Of a stretch of 64,000 nucleotides of DNA, positions 44,598 through 53,449 are shown in pieces. The stretch lies in assembly GCF_014641595.1 (NCBI RefSeq), contig NZ_BMIA01000001.1:1860426-1924425 (forward strand). The letters run 5' to 3'. Below the pieces are notes generated by a model. That model was given only the letters and a program-made list of their open reading frames with translations. It was not told where the DNA came from and did no database searches. The stretch is from Dyadobacter endophyticus (GTDB lineage: Bacteria; Bacteroidota; Bacteroidia; Cytophagales; Spirosomataceae). A program made the translations under genes and the position numbers. The first letter of the stretch is position 1. Each line of letters opens with the position of its first letter.

Positions 44598-45614
44598 TTA
44601 AAACTCCCCCTTCCGCTCCTGAAAATGCGTGGGTTTGTTAATGGTCTTCCCGCCTTCCAGTAGCCATTGGGCCGTAATTCCGATCATTTGTTTCAAAGTA
44701 GTACGTGGGTAGCCAAATAAACGGAACGATTCCGCAGCATTGCTGAGCAAGGCTGTTGGCTGTTCTTCCCCTTTAAATTGTGGTTCGGTGTTGAATATAC
44801 GTCCGAATTCTTGCGCCAGCCAGCGCAGAGAAACCGTCTCAGGGCCGGTAATGTTCAGAACCTTCGACGGCGACTCGCAATGTAGCAGCGAACGGATCGC
44901 CATTTCGTTCGCGTCGCCCTGCCAGATCACATTCACATGCCCCATCGCCACATCCAGCGGTTTGCCGTTCAGTACCGATTTTGCAACTTCCAACAGTACA
45001 CCATATTTGAAATCAATGGCGTAATTCAGCCGGTAGAGCAATATCGGTGTGCCGTAGACCGACGAAAAGTACTGGAACATCCGCTCGCGACCGAGGCACG
45101 ACTGCCCATATTCACCAACCGGATCGGTGCGCATTTCCTCCGTGGCCCCGCCCGAGCCGACCGGCGTGAACGGGTACACATTACCCGTCGAATACACGAC
45201 AATCCGCGATTTCCGGAACTTCTCGGCCACGCGCCCGGGCAGGTAGGTGTTCATCGCCCAGGTGTAGGGTTCGTTGCTGGAAGTCCCGAATTTCTGACCG
45301 GCCAGATACAGTATGTTTTCTACCTCAGGAAGGTCCTGCAACTGGGTGTCATCCAAAATATTAGCGACAATCGTTTGGATACCTTCCGCATTGAGTTGCT
45401 CGACCAACCCTTCCTCGCTGAAACGCGAGACGGCGATGACACGCTTGTCGAGCCCAGCTCGTTCGATGGCCTGCATGGTGAGCCTGGCTATGCTCGGGCC
45501 AATTTTCCCTCCCGCGCCAAGGATCATAATATCGCCATCGATACGCTTCATATCCTCAACCAGCGCCTCAGAGGGGCTAAGCCATTGTTCTTCAAGAGAT
45601 TGCATGCCGTTCAT
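44598..45614 (-). CDS. NAD-dependent epimerase/dehydratase-family protein
   Basis: About 338 residues from MNGMQSLEEQWLSPSEALVE; the longer open frame would run back into the transporter gene. It is an extended short-chain dehydrogenase with DIMILGAGGKIGPSIARLTM as the dinucleotide site and ENILYLAGQKFG after strand 4. The usual YxxxK is not evident at the expected place (PVGEYGQSCLGRERMF keeps Tyr but shows no Lys at the usual spacing), so catalysis may differ. It might oxidise a uronate or aldose, as uronate dehydrogenase does. It begins 1 nt after the transporter stop. Confidence 0.8.
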   Translation of the reverse strand: MNGMQSLEEQWLSPSEALVEDMKRIDGDIMILGAGGKIGPSIARLTMQAIERAGLDKRVIAVSRFSEEGLVEQLNAEGIQTIVANILDDTQLQDLPEVENILYLAGQKFGTSSNEPYTWAMNTYLPGRVAEKFRKSRIVVYSTGNVYPFTPVGSGGATEEMRTDPVGEYGQSCLGRERMFQYFSSVYGTPILLYRLNYAIDFKYGVLLEVAKSVLNGKPLDVAMGHVNVIWQGDANEMAIRSLLHCESPSKVLNITGPETVSLRWLAQEFGRIFNTEPQFKGEEQPTALLSNAAESFRLFGYPRTTLKQMIGITAQWLLEGGKTINKPTHFQERKGEF

Positions 45615-45615
45615 T

Positions 45616-46848
45616 TTACTTAAATAGCGGATTATTAAAAAATAGTTCTTTGATATTGACCAGTGCCAGGGCGAAAATGACAAGCAGGCCCAGACCCGCG
45701 AAAATCCTGACAAAAGGCTTATTGACCTTATTACCCATGATACTGGCATCGTTGCCCACCAGGTACATCACCGTGCCAATGAACGGTACCACAAAAATGG
45801 TCACGCTCTGCGCGAAAACGATTAGTTCGAGCGGCAGTTTACCAAAGCGGATCGCCACAAATGCTCCGATCACCATCACGAGCGCAACAAGGTAACGCAC
45901 CTGTTTGGAGGAAAAATTGCTCCCCAGACCCAGCGCATCGCCCAGTAACGTTCCCCCGACAGACGCATTGCCTATCACCGACGAAAATGCTGCGCCAAAA
46001 AGCCCGATCAGAAAGAATGCAGAAGCATTGCTCCCGAAAAGCGGTTCGAGGGCCCGGGCCATGTCCGATGCGGAGTTGACAGCTATACCTTTGGGTTTCA
46101 GGATCGCAGCAGCGCACACGATGACGATCAGGCACATTAGGCCCAGCAGCATAATGCCTGTGTTGCTGTCATTCCGGCCCTGCCGCGCTGTCGGATTAGT
46201 CCGGATTCTCTCTTGGATCAGGTACGACTGATATAACGCCCCGACAATCGAAAAACACGAGGCAGTGAATGCGATAATGAGTCCCACCGAACCTTCCGGC
46301 ACCTGAGGGGTTACCAATCCACTGGCCATTTCAGGAACGCTGGGTTTGGCCCAAAATAATGTAGTGATAAATGATAGCAGCATCAGCACGATCAGAAAGA
46401 TCATCGTTTTTTCAAGCACCGAGTAAAAACTCCGGAAAAACAGCAGACAAATCGCAAATGCATTGAAAAACAGAATCCACGGTACCGGCGACGTATGGAA
46501 TAATTCGCCTGCGGCAATACCTACCCCGACCGAATTTCCTGCCTGAAACGACGACGCCACCAGAAAAACTCCGATACCCATCGCCACGCCGGCCGGCCGG
46601 CCCCATTTCTGCCTCACAGTTGCCAGCAGTGATTGCTCGGTGGCGAGACCAATGCGGGTAGCCATACCCGTAAAAATAGCCATGAAGAAAATGGCTACCA
46701 CAACCAGCCAGAGCAATGAGTAACCGTAGATAGCGCCCATTTTTGAAGTAATGGTCATTTTACTCGGGCCGAACACCAGCGCGGCGGTGATCATGCCGGG
46801 TCCCAGCGACCTGAGCCATTTGAGAAATTTCTCTTTAAAGTTTTCCAA
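45616..46848 (-). CDS. Nramp-like transporter lacking the metal-binding motifs
   Basis: About 410 residues with eleven TM segments. The TTG at 46848 (ENFKEKFLKWLRSLGPGM) is preferred; an upstream GTG at 46902 lies in the middle of a palindromic operator. The fold signature SLGPGMITAALV is Nramp-like. However, the TM1 DPGN motif is replaced by FGPSKMT and the TM6 MPH motif by GALYQSY, so the residues that bind Mn or Fe are missing. With catabolic genes downstream, an organic substrate such as a sugar acid is more likely than a metal; that is inference. Confidence 0.85.
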   Translation of the reverse strand: MENFKEKFLKWLRSLGPGMITAALVFGPSKMTITSKMGAIYGYSLLWLVVVAIFFMAIFTGMATRIGLATEQSLLATVRQKWGRPAGVAMGIGVFLVASSFQAGNSVGVGIAAGELFHTSPVPWILFFNAFAICLLFFRSFYSVLEKTMIFLIVLMLLSFITTLFWAKPSVPEMASGLVTPQVPEGSVGLIIAFTASCFSIVGALYQSYLIQERIRTNPTARQGRNDSNTGIMLLGLMCLIVIVCAAAILKPKGIAVNSASDMARALEPLFGSNASAFFLIGLFGAAFSSVIGNASVGGTLLGDALGLGSNFSSKQVRYLVALVMVIGAFVAIRFGKLPLELIVFAQSVTIFVVPFIGTVMYLVGNDASIMGNKVNKPFVRIFAGLGLLVIFALALVNIKELFFNNPLFK

Positions 46849-46892
46849 GGTAAAAGGGTTTGGCTTTGAGTGAAATATGAATGATTGATGGA

Positions 46893-46912
46893 TTACGGGC
46901 ACGTGCCCGTAA
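46893..46912. promoter_or_regulatory. 20-bp perfect palindrome, probable LacI-type operator
   Basis: TTACGGGCAC followed directly by its reverse complement GTGCCCGTAA. It lies between the LacI-family gene and the transporter, 45 nt upstream of the chosen transporter start. The central CG and even symmetry fit LacI-family operators. There is no T tract, so a terminator is less likely. Confidence 0.75.
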
Positions 46913-46950
46913 AGGTAAAAAAGAATTTGAATATTCCATTTTAATGAAAA

Positions 46951-48009
46951 TTAATTCTGGTAAAACTCGTAATTCTCCTTCGTCACTATGTCGATTGGCA
47001 TATAGTTCTGCTTCGCTACCGGCGCATTCATGACGAGCGTTTGGTAGAGCGTCATCATGCCACGGTAGCCCTGGTCGTCGGGGCGATGGCAGATCAGGAA
47101 GTCGATCACGTTATCTTCGAGGTAATCCACGTTTTCCTTCACGAAATCGTAGCCGATCAGCGAAACATGTGTGCGATGACTGTTTTTTAAGAAAGAAGCG
47201 ACCGTATGCACGCGCGAGTTCGTGACGAATGCCGCGCCGATGTCCTTATTTAAATGGAACACATAGGTAAGGTGCCGCGCTACCGATTGGTAGTCCGTTT
47301 CCCGGATATCGATTCGCACGATCTCGTTCGGCTGGTTATTGTCATTGAAATAGGCCCTGAAACCGTCCTCGATTTCCAGATAGTTAAAATTGTCGATCTC
47401 CTTTGAAATATTGATGATCAATACTTTTTTCGCGGGCTCGAGTCGGTAAGTGAGCAACTTCGCGCCTACATACCCGCTCTTGCGGAGGTGCGGGCCTATG
47501 TAAGCGAGGCTGTGCAGGCCGGGAATGTCGGAATCGATAAAAAGGTAGGGGATCTTGCGCCGGGCACATTCCGATGCGAACTTTTTAGTTTCCTCTATGA
47601 AAGAGGGAGAAATGAGTATCCCATGAAAACCGCCTTCGAGAACGTGGCGGATCTGTTCGGAAAACGAATCCTTGTCGTTCAGGTCAAACAGAAAAACCTG
47701 CACCTGCACGCCGTATTGCCTCATTTCACCTTCCGCACGGCGTATCCCGTTGAGCGGCGCCGACCAGAAATCCGTTTCTTCCGACACATCGGGGATCAGT
47801 GCCGCGAGGCTGATAATCTTTTTCGAGGCCAGCCGGCTTGCAAGGATATTGGGCTGGTAATCCATTTCCTTGATGATCGCGTTGATCTTCGCCTTGGTTT
47901 TCTCCGAAACACCAGTCCGGTTATGCAGCACGCGGTCGACCGTTGCAGTGGAGACATTGGCACGCCTGGCGATTTCCTTCACGCCGAACAATTCGTTCTC
48001 TTTTTCCAT
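46951..48009 (-). CDS. LacI-family transcriptional regulator
   Basis: A 352-residue regulator. The N-terminal HTH reads GVKEIARRANVSTATVDRVL with the hinge helix DYQPNILASRLASKK. The C-terminal domain is a periplasmic-binding-protein-like sugar sensor (AALIPDVSEETDFWSAPLNG, GFHGILISPSF). It is immediately upstream of the transporter, epimerase, aldolase and dehydratase genes and probably controls them through the palindrome at 46893-46912, with a sugar acid or sugar as effector. Confidence 0.92.
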   Translation of the reverse strand: MEKENELFGVKEIARRANVSTATVDRVLHNRTGVSEKTKAKINAIIKEMDYQPNILASRLASKKIISLAALIPDVSEETDFWSAPLNGIRRAEGEMRQYGVQVQVFLFDLNDKDSFSEQIRHVLEGGFHGILISPSFIEETKKFASECARRKIPYLFIDSDIPGLHSLAYIGPHLRKSGYVGAKLLTYRLEPAKKVLIINISKEIDNFNYLEIEDGFRAYFNDNNQPNEIVRIDIRETDYQSVARHLTYVFHLNKDIGAAFVTNSRVHTVASFLKNSHRTHVSLIGYDFVKENVDYLEDNVIDFLICHRPDDQGYRGMMTLYQTLVMNAPVAKQNYMPIDIVTKENYEFYQN

Positions 48010-48062
48010 TCAGGGATTCATTTCGAGAGGTAAATATAGTTGTAAGACCAGCATTCCTGCAA

Positions 48063-48464
48063 CTATCTCCCCATCGCAACCACTTGCGAAAACAGTTTAT
48101 TCAAATTAACTTCCTTCACCGAAAATGGGATCAGAAAAGTGAATGCACCAAGCCGTTGATTGGAAAAGTCATACAAAATAGCCGAGCCATAAACTGTAAT
48201 CAGGCAAGACAGGATAGAAACCATCGAAAACTTGACGATCTGCCGCCTGCTTTGCGTCGTGTTTTTCGCATTGAATGCAAATAGCCTTGTCAGGAAATAC
48301 CCGACCACAAATGAACACCAGTAACCCGCAAACAGGGCCGACTTATAGGAAATAGGCAGCCATTCCTGTAAAATTGTAGCAACCAGCAGATTAGTGCCGG
48401 CGCCGGTCGCAGCGACGACAAAATAAGCAATAAGGTCGCGGCGGTTGAAGAGTTGATCGGGCAT
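48063..48464 (-). CDS. GtrA-family membrane protein
   Basis: About 133 residues with four TM segments. The start MPDQLFNRRDLIAYF is preferred over a longer frame because GtrA proteins begin just before TM1. Signatures are AATGAGTNLLVATIL and FVVGYFLTRLFAFN. GtrA proteins help move lipid-linked sugars in cell-surface glycan synthesis. No glycosyltransferase is adjacent, so it is an orphan here. Its gene ends 53 nt from the start of the LacI gene. Confidence 0.8.
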   Translation of the reverse strand: MPDQLFNRRDLIAYFVVAATGAGTNLLVATILQEWLPISYKSALFAGYWCSFVVGYFLTRLFAFNAKNTTQSRRQIVKFSMVSILSCLITVYGSAILYDFSNQRLGAFTFLIPFSVKEVNLNKLFSQVVAMGR

Positions 48465-48537
48465 AAAAAGAAGGTTTCCAAATCGCCAATATAATAGATT
48501 AACGAACAGCATCTCAACTAAAAAACCAGCCAATGGT

Positions 48538-49389
48538 ATGAAAAAAGCATTACTTTTTGCCTCACTCCTGATCCTGCATAGCGCCGCGATATTTGGACAG
48601 GAAAATCAATCGGTATTGTGGAAAATCAGTGGGAATGGGCTTAAAAAGCCTTCGTACCTGTTCGGGACGGTTCATACCGCATCCGTGAAAATTCTCGATC
48701 GGTTTCCTAAAATAATGCAAATAGCCGCTGGCGTCGATTTTGCATTGTTCGAAAAAGGAGGAAATACGATTGGCAATGTGGAAGATGCCGAGATTTACAC
48801 GCCTCCGCTGGATTCTGTTTTTACACCGGAAGAATACGCATTGGTGGATAGTTTCTTTACAGCATCACCATTTGGAAGTATTAAACCTCACAACAATGAA
48901 GCAAGCCTCATGGCAATGTGCCAGGCTGTGGTAATGTTGAAACAAAAAGACTCAAAAAATCAGGATGGTTTCTTCGACGACATTATTCAGACGAGACTGC
49001 AAGATTCAGGAAAACCGACTTTTCAGCTTGATGAAACCGGTCAGATGGCCCGACGCGAAGAAAATAGGGACAATCGTATTCTTGCAAAGGCCATAGTAGT
49101 GATGATCAAAAATGATTTTCGGGAAAAGGATATTACTCCTGAGGACTTTTTCGATCCGGATTTGTACGCTGCCACATTAGAACATCCCATGAAACTCGAT
49201 CAAAAAGCGCCGCAATTCATTCTCGACGATACTGTGGAGAGGCATGGGATCTGGCTACCCAAAATTGAGGTAAAGGTAAAAGAAGGAAGTTGCTTTATCG
49301 CGGTGGGGATGGCTCATTTACAATATCAAACAGGCCTCATCCAATTATTAAAAAACAACGGCTACACGCTTAACCCCGTTAATCTTTGA
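48538..49389 (+). CDS. TraB/GumN-family exported protein
   Basis: A 283-residue protein with signal peptide (MKKALLFASLLILHSAAIFG). LWKISGNGLKKPSYLFGTVH at about residues 25-45 and a C-terminal GSCFIAVGMAHLQYQTGLIQ are the two conserved GxxH/GxxHL blocks of the TraB/GumN family, which resembles metal-dependent Tiki proteases. It probably acts in the periplasm. Substrate unknown. It is divergent from gtrA. Confidence 0.88.
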   Translation: MKKALLFASLLILHSAAIFGQENQSVLWKISGNGLKKPSYLFGTVHTASVKILDRFPKIMQIAAGVDFALFEKGGNTIGNVEDAEIYTPPLDSVFTPEEYALVDSFFTASPFGSIKPHNNEASLMAMCQAVVMLKQKDSKNQDGFFDDIIQTRLQDSGKPTFQLDETGQMARREENRDNRILAKAIVVMIKNDFREKDITPEDFFDPDLYAATLEHPMKLDQKAPQFILDDTVERHGIWLPKIEVKVKEGSCFIAVGMAHLQYQTGLIQLLKNNGYTLNPVNL

Positions 49390-49419
49390 ATTGCGGAAAC
49401 TCATCCAAAAGTTAATCCA

Positions 49420-49824
49420 ATGCCTGCACCAACCATCAATTGCATCGCCCCGTGCTTCATCGTAAGAAATGTCCCGGCGGCAATGGCATTTTACCGCGAT
49501 TTCCTGGGGTTTGAAATTACATACCAGGGGCCGAGCGAAGACGACATTTTCTTCGGTATCGTGGAGCGTGGAGCGGCGATGATCATGATGAAAGCCGTCG
49601 GTGTAGAACCGGTGCCGAACCATACGCGGGATATTAAACAGGGCATTATGCGCTGGGACGCCTACATGTACGTGCCCGATCCCGACGCGCTCGCTGCCGA
49701 GTTTGCGTCCAGGAATGTTACGTTTTTTCTGCCGCTTATGAACAATGATGATAATTTGCGGGGATTTGAAGTGAAGGACGCGGATGGCTATCTGCTATAT
49801 TTCGGAAGACCTAACACCTTATAA
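49420..49824 (+). CDS. VOC-family (glyoxalase/bleomycin-resistance-like) protein
   Basis: A 134-residue protein with AMAFYRDFLGFEITYQG and the closing strand LRGFEVKDADGYLLYFGRP. The Glu ligand of VOC metal sites is absent from the closing strand as written (DADGYLLYF), so metal binding is uncertain. It follows traB/gumN by 31 nt. Confidence 0.82.
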   Translation: MPAPTINCIAPCFIVRNVPAAMAFYRDFLGFEITYQGPSEDDIFFGIVERGAAMIMMKAVGVEPVPNHTRDIKQGIMRWDAYMYVPDPDALAAEFASRNVTFFLPLMNNDDNLRGFEVKDADGYLLYFGRPNTL

Positions 49825-49904
49825 TAGTAATGATTGCCTCGGAAGCGATTTGTTTGCATTTTAGGAGCCGAAAACCGTTCACTCCAATCACTCAATAGTT
49901 TCCT

Positions 49905-50906
49905 ATGTACGTCAACCGCTACCTTTCCCCTATTATTGTTTACTACTATTCCTGGCGGATGGTCCTGTTTTCTATTTTTACAGGCTCTACGGCCATTCTG
50001 GTCTACGAGTATCTGGATTGGAAGTGGGTGGCAATACCCTGGCTTCCGGTGTCGCTGGTTGGTACGGCTACGGCATTTTTTGTAGGTTTCAAAAACAACC
50101 AGTCCTACGACCGTAGCTGGGAAGCCCGCAAAGTGTGGGGTGCGATAACCAATCACAGCCGCTCGTTCAGTGCGGCGGTGCGTTCTTTTACCACTTGCTC
50201 CCCCGACTCCGACAGCGTTTCCTCCGCCAAAGAGAACCGCGCGATTATTTACAGGCACATCGCCTGGCTTTACGCATTGAAGAATTCGATGGCCCAACGC
50301 ACCAACTGGGAACATAAGGACCGGGCGAGCGAACGCCAGCGCAAAGCATTCAGGCGTGTTCAAGTGCCCTGTGATGTCGAAATCGCGAAATACCTGCCCG
50401 AAGCGGAACTGGCATCTATTAAAGACAAAAAGAACCAGGCGACGCAGATCCTCGACCTGCAATCGCAACATATCCGCGACCTGCGGCGCGCCGGCTCGCT
50501 CGACGCCTATCAGCACGTAGCATTACAGGACCTCATTTCGAAGCTTTATGACGAGCAAGGTAAGAGTGAAAGGATCAAAAACACCCCTTTCCCACGTCAA
50601 TATGCCACTACCTCGACGCTCTTCATATTCATATTTATGAGTTTGCTGCCTTTCGGCTTGCTGCCTCAGTTTGTCGATCTGGGCGAAAAGTATATGTTTT
50701 TGCTCATTCCTTTCAACATGATCGTCTCGTGGGTCTTTATGTTTATGGAATATGTGGGCGATATCAGCGAAAACCCGTTTGAAGGCCTGCTGAACGATAC
50801 GCCGATCAGTACCATTATTCGCAACATCGAAATAGACCTGAAAGAAATGCTCGGTGACACCGACCTGCCCGAAAAACTTTCAAGTTACTCGGGAACATTG
50901 TTTTAG
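49905..50906 (+). CDS. Bestrophin-family ion channel protein
   Basis: A 333-residue member of the bacterial bestrophin (UPF0187) family. SLVGTATAFFVGFKNNQSYD, then RSWEARKVWGAITNHSR near residues 55-90 is the family signature, and FPRQYATTSTLFIFIFMSLL near 225 opens the C-terminal TM part. ENPFEGLLNDTPISTI is also conserved. Bacterial homologues form pentameric cation or anion channels. It is monocistronic. Confidence 0.9.
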   Translation: MYVNRYLSPIIVYYYSWRMVLFSIFTGSTAILVYEYLDWKWVAIPWLPVSLVGTATAFFVGFKNNQSYDRSWEARKVWGAITNHSRSFSAAVRSFTTCSPDSDSVSSAKENRAIIYRHIAWLYALKNSMAQRTNWEHKDRASERQRKAFRRVQVPCDVEIAKYLPEAELASIKDKKNQATQILDLQSQHIRDLRRAGSLDAYQHVALQDLISKLYDEQGKSERIKNTPFPRQYATTSTLFIFIFMSLLPFGLLPQFVDLGEKYMFLLIPFNMIVSWVFMFMEYVGDISENPFEGLLNDTPISTIIRNIEIDLKEMLGDTDLPEKLSSYSGTLF

Positions 50907-51065
50907 CCGAACCAATCGGTTTTTAAGGCTCCGATCGGTTTTATTAATGCCGCTTTCAGGCTCTGCCCATGGCCTGATCAATTTCCTCGTTGATAGTGGC
51001 ACGATTTGCAGAACCGCCCGAAATGTTGCGATATTGCCGTGGATTTGATTCTCGACGTTCAAAAA

Positions 51066-51695
51066 ATGATGAAAATATTGATAGCCGACGACCATTCGCT
51101 GGTACGGTACGGGCTTAAATTGGCACTTCACAACCATTTCAGGGACAGCCATATCGACGAAAGCTGGGATGGTGAATCGGTCAAGGCGCAGTTCGCGCTG
51201 CACCGCTACGACCTGTTGCTGCTTGACCTGAACATGCCCGAAACAGATTCGACCATTCTCCTGCAATGGATCAGAGAATTCCATCCCGAAACCAAAGTGC
51301 TCGTGGTTTCAATGAATGATGAAAGCATTTTCGGGAAGCGGTCGCTGCAACAAGGGGCGCATGGCTATCTTGAAAAGGACTCTCCCCCGGAAGAACTCGT
51401 GAAGGCGATTAATACCCTCATGAACGGCAAACGCTATGCAAGTCCCAAATTGTCCACTATTCTGATCAACGAAACACTTGCAGGCAAATCCGGCAATCCC
51501 TTCGACCGGCTCACCGCCAGGGAATTTCAAGTGGCTATGTACCTGGCCAAAGACTATTCAGTGACTCAAATCAGCGAAATACTGCAGGTACAATACACAT
51601 CGGTTAACACATTCAAGCGCAGGATATTCAAGAAGCTTAATATTGAGAACAAAAGTGCCTTACTCCGACTGACAGATGCTTATAACCCCGGTTGA
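51066..51695 (+). CDS. LuxR/NarL-family response regulator
   Basis: About 209 residues from MMKILIADDHSLVRYG. The receiver has the acidic pair ADD, the phospho-Asp in YDLLLLDLNMPETDS and the Lys in HGYLEKDSPPEEL. The C-terminal LuxR HTH is LTAREFQVAMYLAKDYS, then VNTFKRRIFKKLNIENKSAL. The last 36 nt overlap, in antisense, the end of the convergent histidine kinase gene, its probable partner. Confidence 0.9.
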   Translation: MMKILIADDHSLVRYGLKLALHNHFRDSHIDESWDGESVKAQFALHRYDLLLLDLNMPETDSTILLQWIREFHPETKVLVVSMNDESIFGKRSLQQGAHGYLEKDSPPEELVKAINTLMNGKRYASPKLSTILINETLAGKSGNPFDRLTAREFQVAMYLAKDYSVTQISEILQVQYTSVNTFKRRIFKKLNIENKSALLRLTDAYNPG

Positions 51696-52550
51696 GTGCA
51701 GCGTGGGGACAAACGGGCTGTGGCACACCAATCCCCGTATGCTCACGGAGGTTCCCGCGCCCGGGCTGCTTGCGAGGGACATCGAATAACCGAGCGTGTG
51801 CACGAAATCGGCGATGAGCTGGTAACCCAGCCTGCTATTGGGCTCAACCGGCGCATTGACGACCGGATTGGATAGCCGTCGCCGGATCTTTTGCAGCTCT
51901 CCGGGCTGTATCCCGCTTCCATTGTCCGAAACCGTCAGCAAAGGACCGTTTTCGTCACTGGCAAAAGTCAGTTTCACCACCCCGCCACGCGTGTGCTTGT
52001 TGGCATTATCGATCAGGTTCCGCAGAATCGCTTTCAGGATTTCACGATTGGTATAAACGAAAACATCTTCCGGTGAATCTATTATCAGCGTGTTACGGTT
52101 GAGCAGGATCATATCTTCAAAAAATTGCTGCAACTCTCGGGCCAGCTCGATGAATGAAAACGAATACTGCGCCGGCTGGAAATTTTCGTGCTGCGAGCGT
52201 GCCCACAGATTAACCTCCTTCACAAATGCATGAATATTGCCTGTCGCCTTTTTGATCTCCTCGGTCCCTGCCCTCACTTCGGAAAGCTGGTTATTGGCAG
52301 CAAAACGTGACACGTGGTCCGAAAGGACGTTCAGAAAATGGAGAGGCGATTGAAGATCGTGGGCGATCATCATCGTAATCTTATGTTTGAGGCCGTTGCT
52401 GTATTCAAGCTTCTGCGACAGGTCATCTACCTGTCTTTCGAGTGCTATTTTGGCGAGGTGGAGCCTGAAATACCTGTTTCGCAACCATAGAAAAAGCCCC
52501 AGCGGCAACGCCGTAGCCAAAATCATCACACAGATCCATTGCAAGATCAT
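51660..52550 (-). CDS. Membrane histidine kinase
   Basis: A 296-residue kinase with one N-terminal TM (LQWICVMILATALPLGLFLW), a coiled linker, a HisKA box KITMMIAHDLQSPLHFLNVL with the phospho-His at about residue 65, and HATPase_c (LIDNANKHTRGGVVKLTF, VSDNGSGIQPGEL). No separate sensor domain is present, so the signal may come from a partner protein. It converges with and overlaps the LuxR-type regulator gene by 36 nt. Confidence 0.88.
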   Translation of the reverse strand: MILQWICVMILATALPLGLFLWLRNRYFRLHLAKIALERQVDDLSQKLEYSNGLKHKITMMIAHDLQSPLHFLNVLSDHVSRFAANNQLSEVRAGTEEIKKATGNIHAFVKEVNLWARSQHENFQPAQYSFSFIELARELQQFFEDMILLNRNTLIIDSPEDVFVYTNREILKAILRNLIDNANKHTRGGVVKLTFASDENGPLLTVSDNGSGIQPGELQKIRRRLSNPVVNAPVEPNSRLGYQLIADFVHTLGYSMSLASSPGAGTSVSIRGLVCHSPFVPTLHSTGVISICQSE

Positions 52551-52738
52551 AACCGCTACCGGATTAGTTTCAGGAATTTAATAATGGGGTATCGTGATGG
52601 GTGCTTTATTGTTATGCAAAGAAATCCTTTTTGTAGTAAATATTGGTACAAAGCACCAAAATATTTACCATAGTTTCTACAAAAACACTAAAAATCAAGA
52701 ATAATGCCTGTCTAAAACATAGGCATAACGCGAAAAGT

Positions 52739-52771
52739 AAACAGTTCCGCGGCAGCGCTACGGAACTGTTT
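52739..52771 (-). terminator. Hairpin terminator downstream of the small lipoprotein gene
   Basis: AAACAGTTCCG pairs perfectly with CGGAACTGTTT around an 11-nt loop. On the minus strand it is followed by a T-rich tract, so it ends the transcript of the lipoprotein gene at 52813. The rest of the 52551-52812 gap shows nothing. Confidence 0.75.
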
Positions 52772-52812
52772 TACATTCATTTACAGGGCTTACGCCCTCC
52801 CTTTCCACTCAT

Positions 52813-53193
52813 CTATTCTACAAATCGGATGCGTTTGCATTCCTCCGCCGTGACGCTGGCCGAACTGGCCTTCCAGTTACCCACCTGCTCGCCTCCCTTG
52901 TAGCGCTTGCCCGACACCGCGTACGTACCGACCGGCAGCATCAGGCTCACCACGGAGGCTGTCCCCGGCGCATTGCACTCTGGCCGTGCGGCCGCTGTTT
53001 CAGAAATGGAGCCCATTACCTTCCCATCGACGATGATGTCGATGCGGTCGTATTTCTCCGGGGTGTAGTTGGTGTAGAATATCAAATTCCCCTCGGGTAC
53101 CGGCATTTTGTTGTCCTTACAGGAGAAGACCAGCAGCAAGAGCGATAAAAACACATAACTGCCTAAACGGGTGTTGTTCAAAAGATTTTTCAT
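52813..53193 (-). CDS. Small lipoprotein, hypothetical
   Basis: A 126-residue protein with signal ending in a lipobox (LLLLVFSCKDN). The mature part is beta-rich: GNLIFYTNYTPEKYDRIDII, VVSLMLPVGTYAVSGKRYKG, with a possible disulfide between two Cys. No named domain is recognised; the pattern resembles PEGA/DUF4397-like small beta domains. Single gene. Confidence 0.75.
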   Translation of the reverse strand: MKNLLNNTRLGSYVFLSLLLLVFSCKDNKMPVPEGNLIFYTNYTPEKYDRIDIIVDGKVMGSISETAAARPECNAPGTASVVSLMLPVGTYAVSGKRYKGGEQVGNWKASSASVTAEECKRIRFVE

Positions 53194-53341
53194 GACTAAT
53201 TAATGATAAATGTTTGTAACTGATTTGGCTTCATTGTCAGCCCCTTTGCTGAACTGACACGACAAAATTATATTTGGCAGCCATCGGATCGCCACGATGT
53301 TGAGTAGTCTGCATTTATATTGAGCAGATCGACATAAACTA

Positions 53342-53370
53342 AAAATGCCTTGCACATGGCAAGGCATTTT
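53342..53370 (-). terminator. Terminator of the LytTR/Reg_prop kinase operon
   Basis: AAAATGCCTTGC pairs with GCAAGGCATTTT (12 bp) around a 5-nt loop, 80 nt beyond the stop of the LytTR gene, and reads into T residues on the minus strand. Confidence 0.82.
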
Positions 53371-53449
53371 GCGCAAAAAATGAATCACAACTCATTGATT
53401 ACTAATTGAATAATCAAAACCGTTAACTAATATTCATCCGATTATCCGG

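Noticed and set aside
45616..46848. Ordinary manganese/iron Nramp transporter
   Set aside because: The DPGN and MPH residues that bind the metal are missing.
46893..46912. Terminator of the LacI gene
   Set aside because: The palindrome has no loop spacer and no T tract on the minus strand; an operator fits better.
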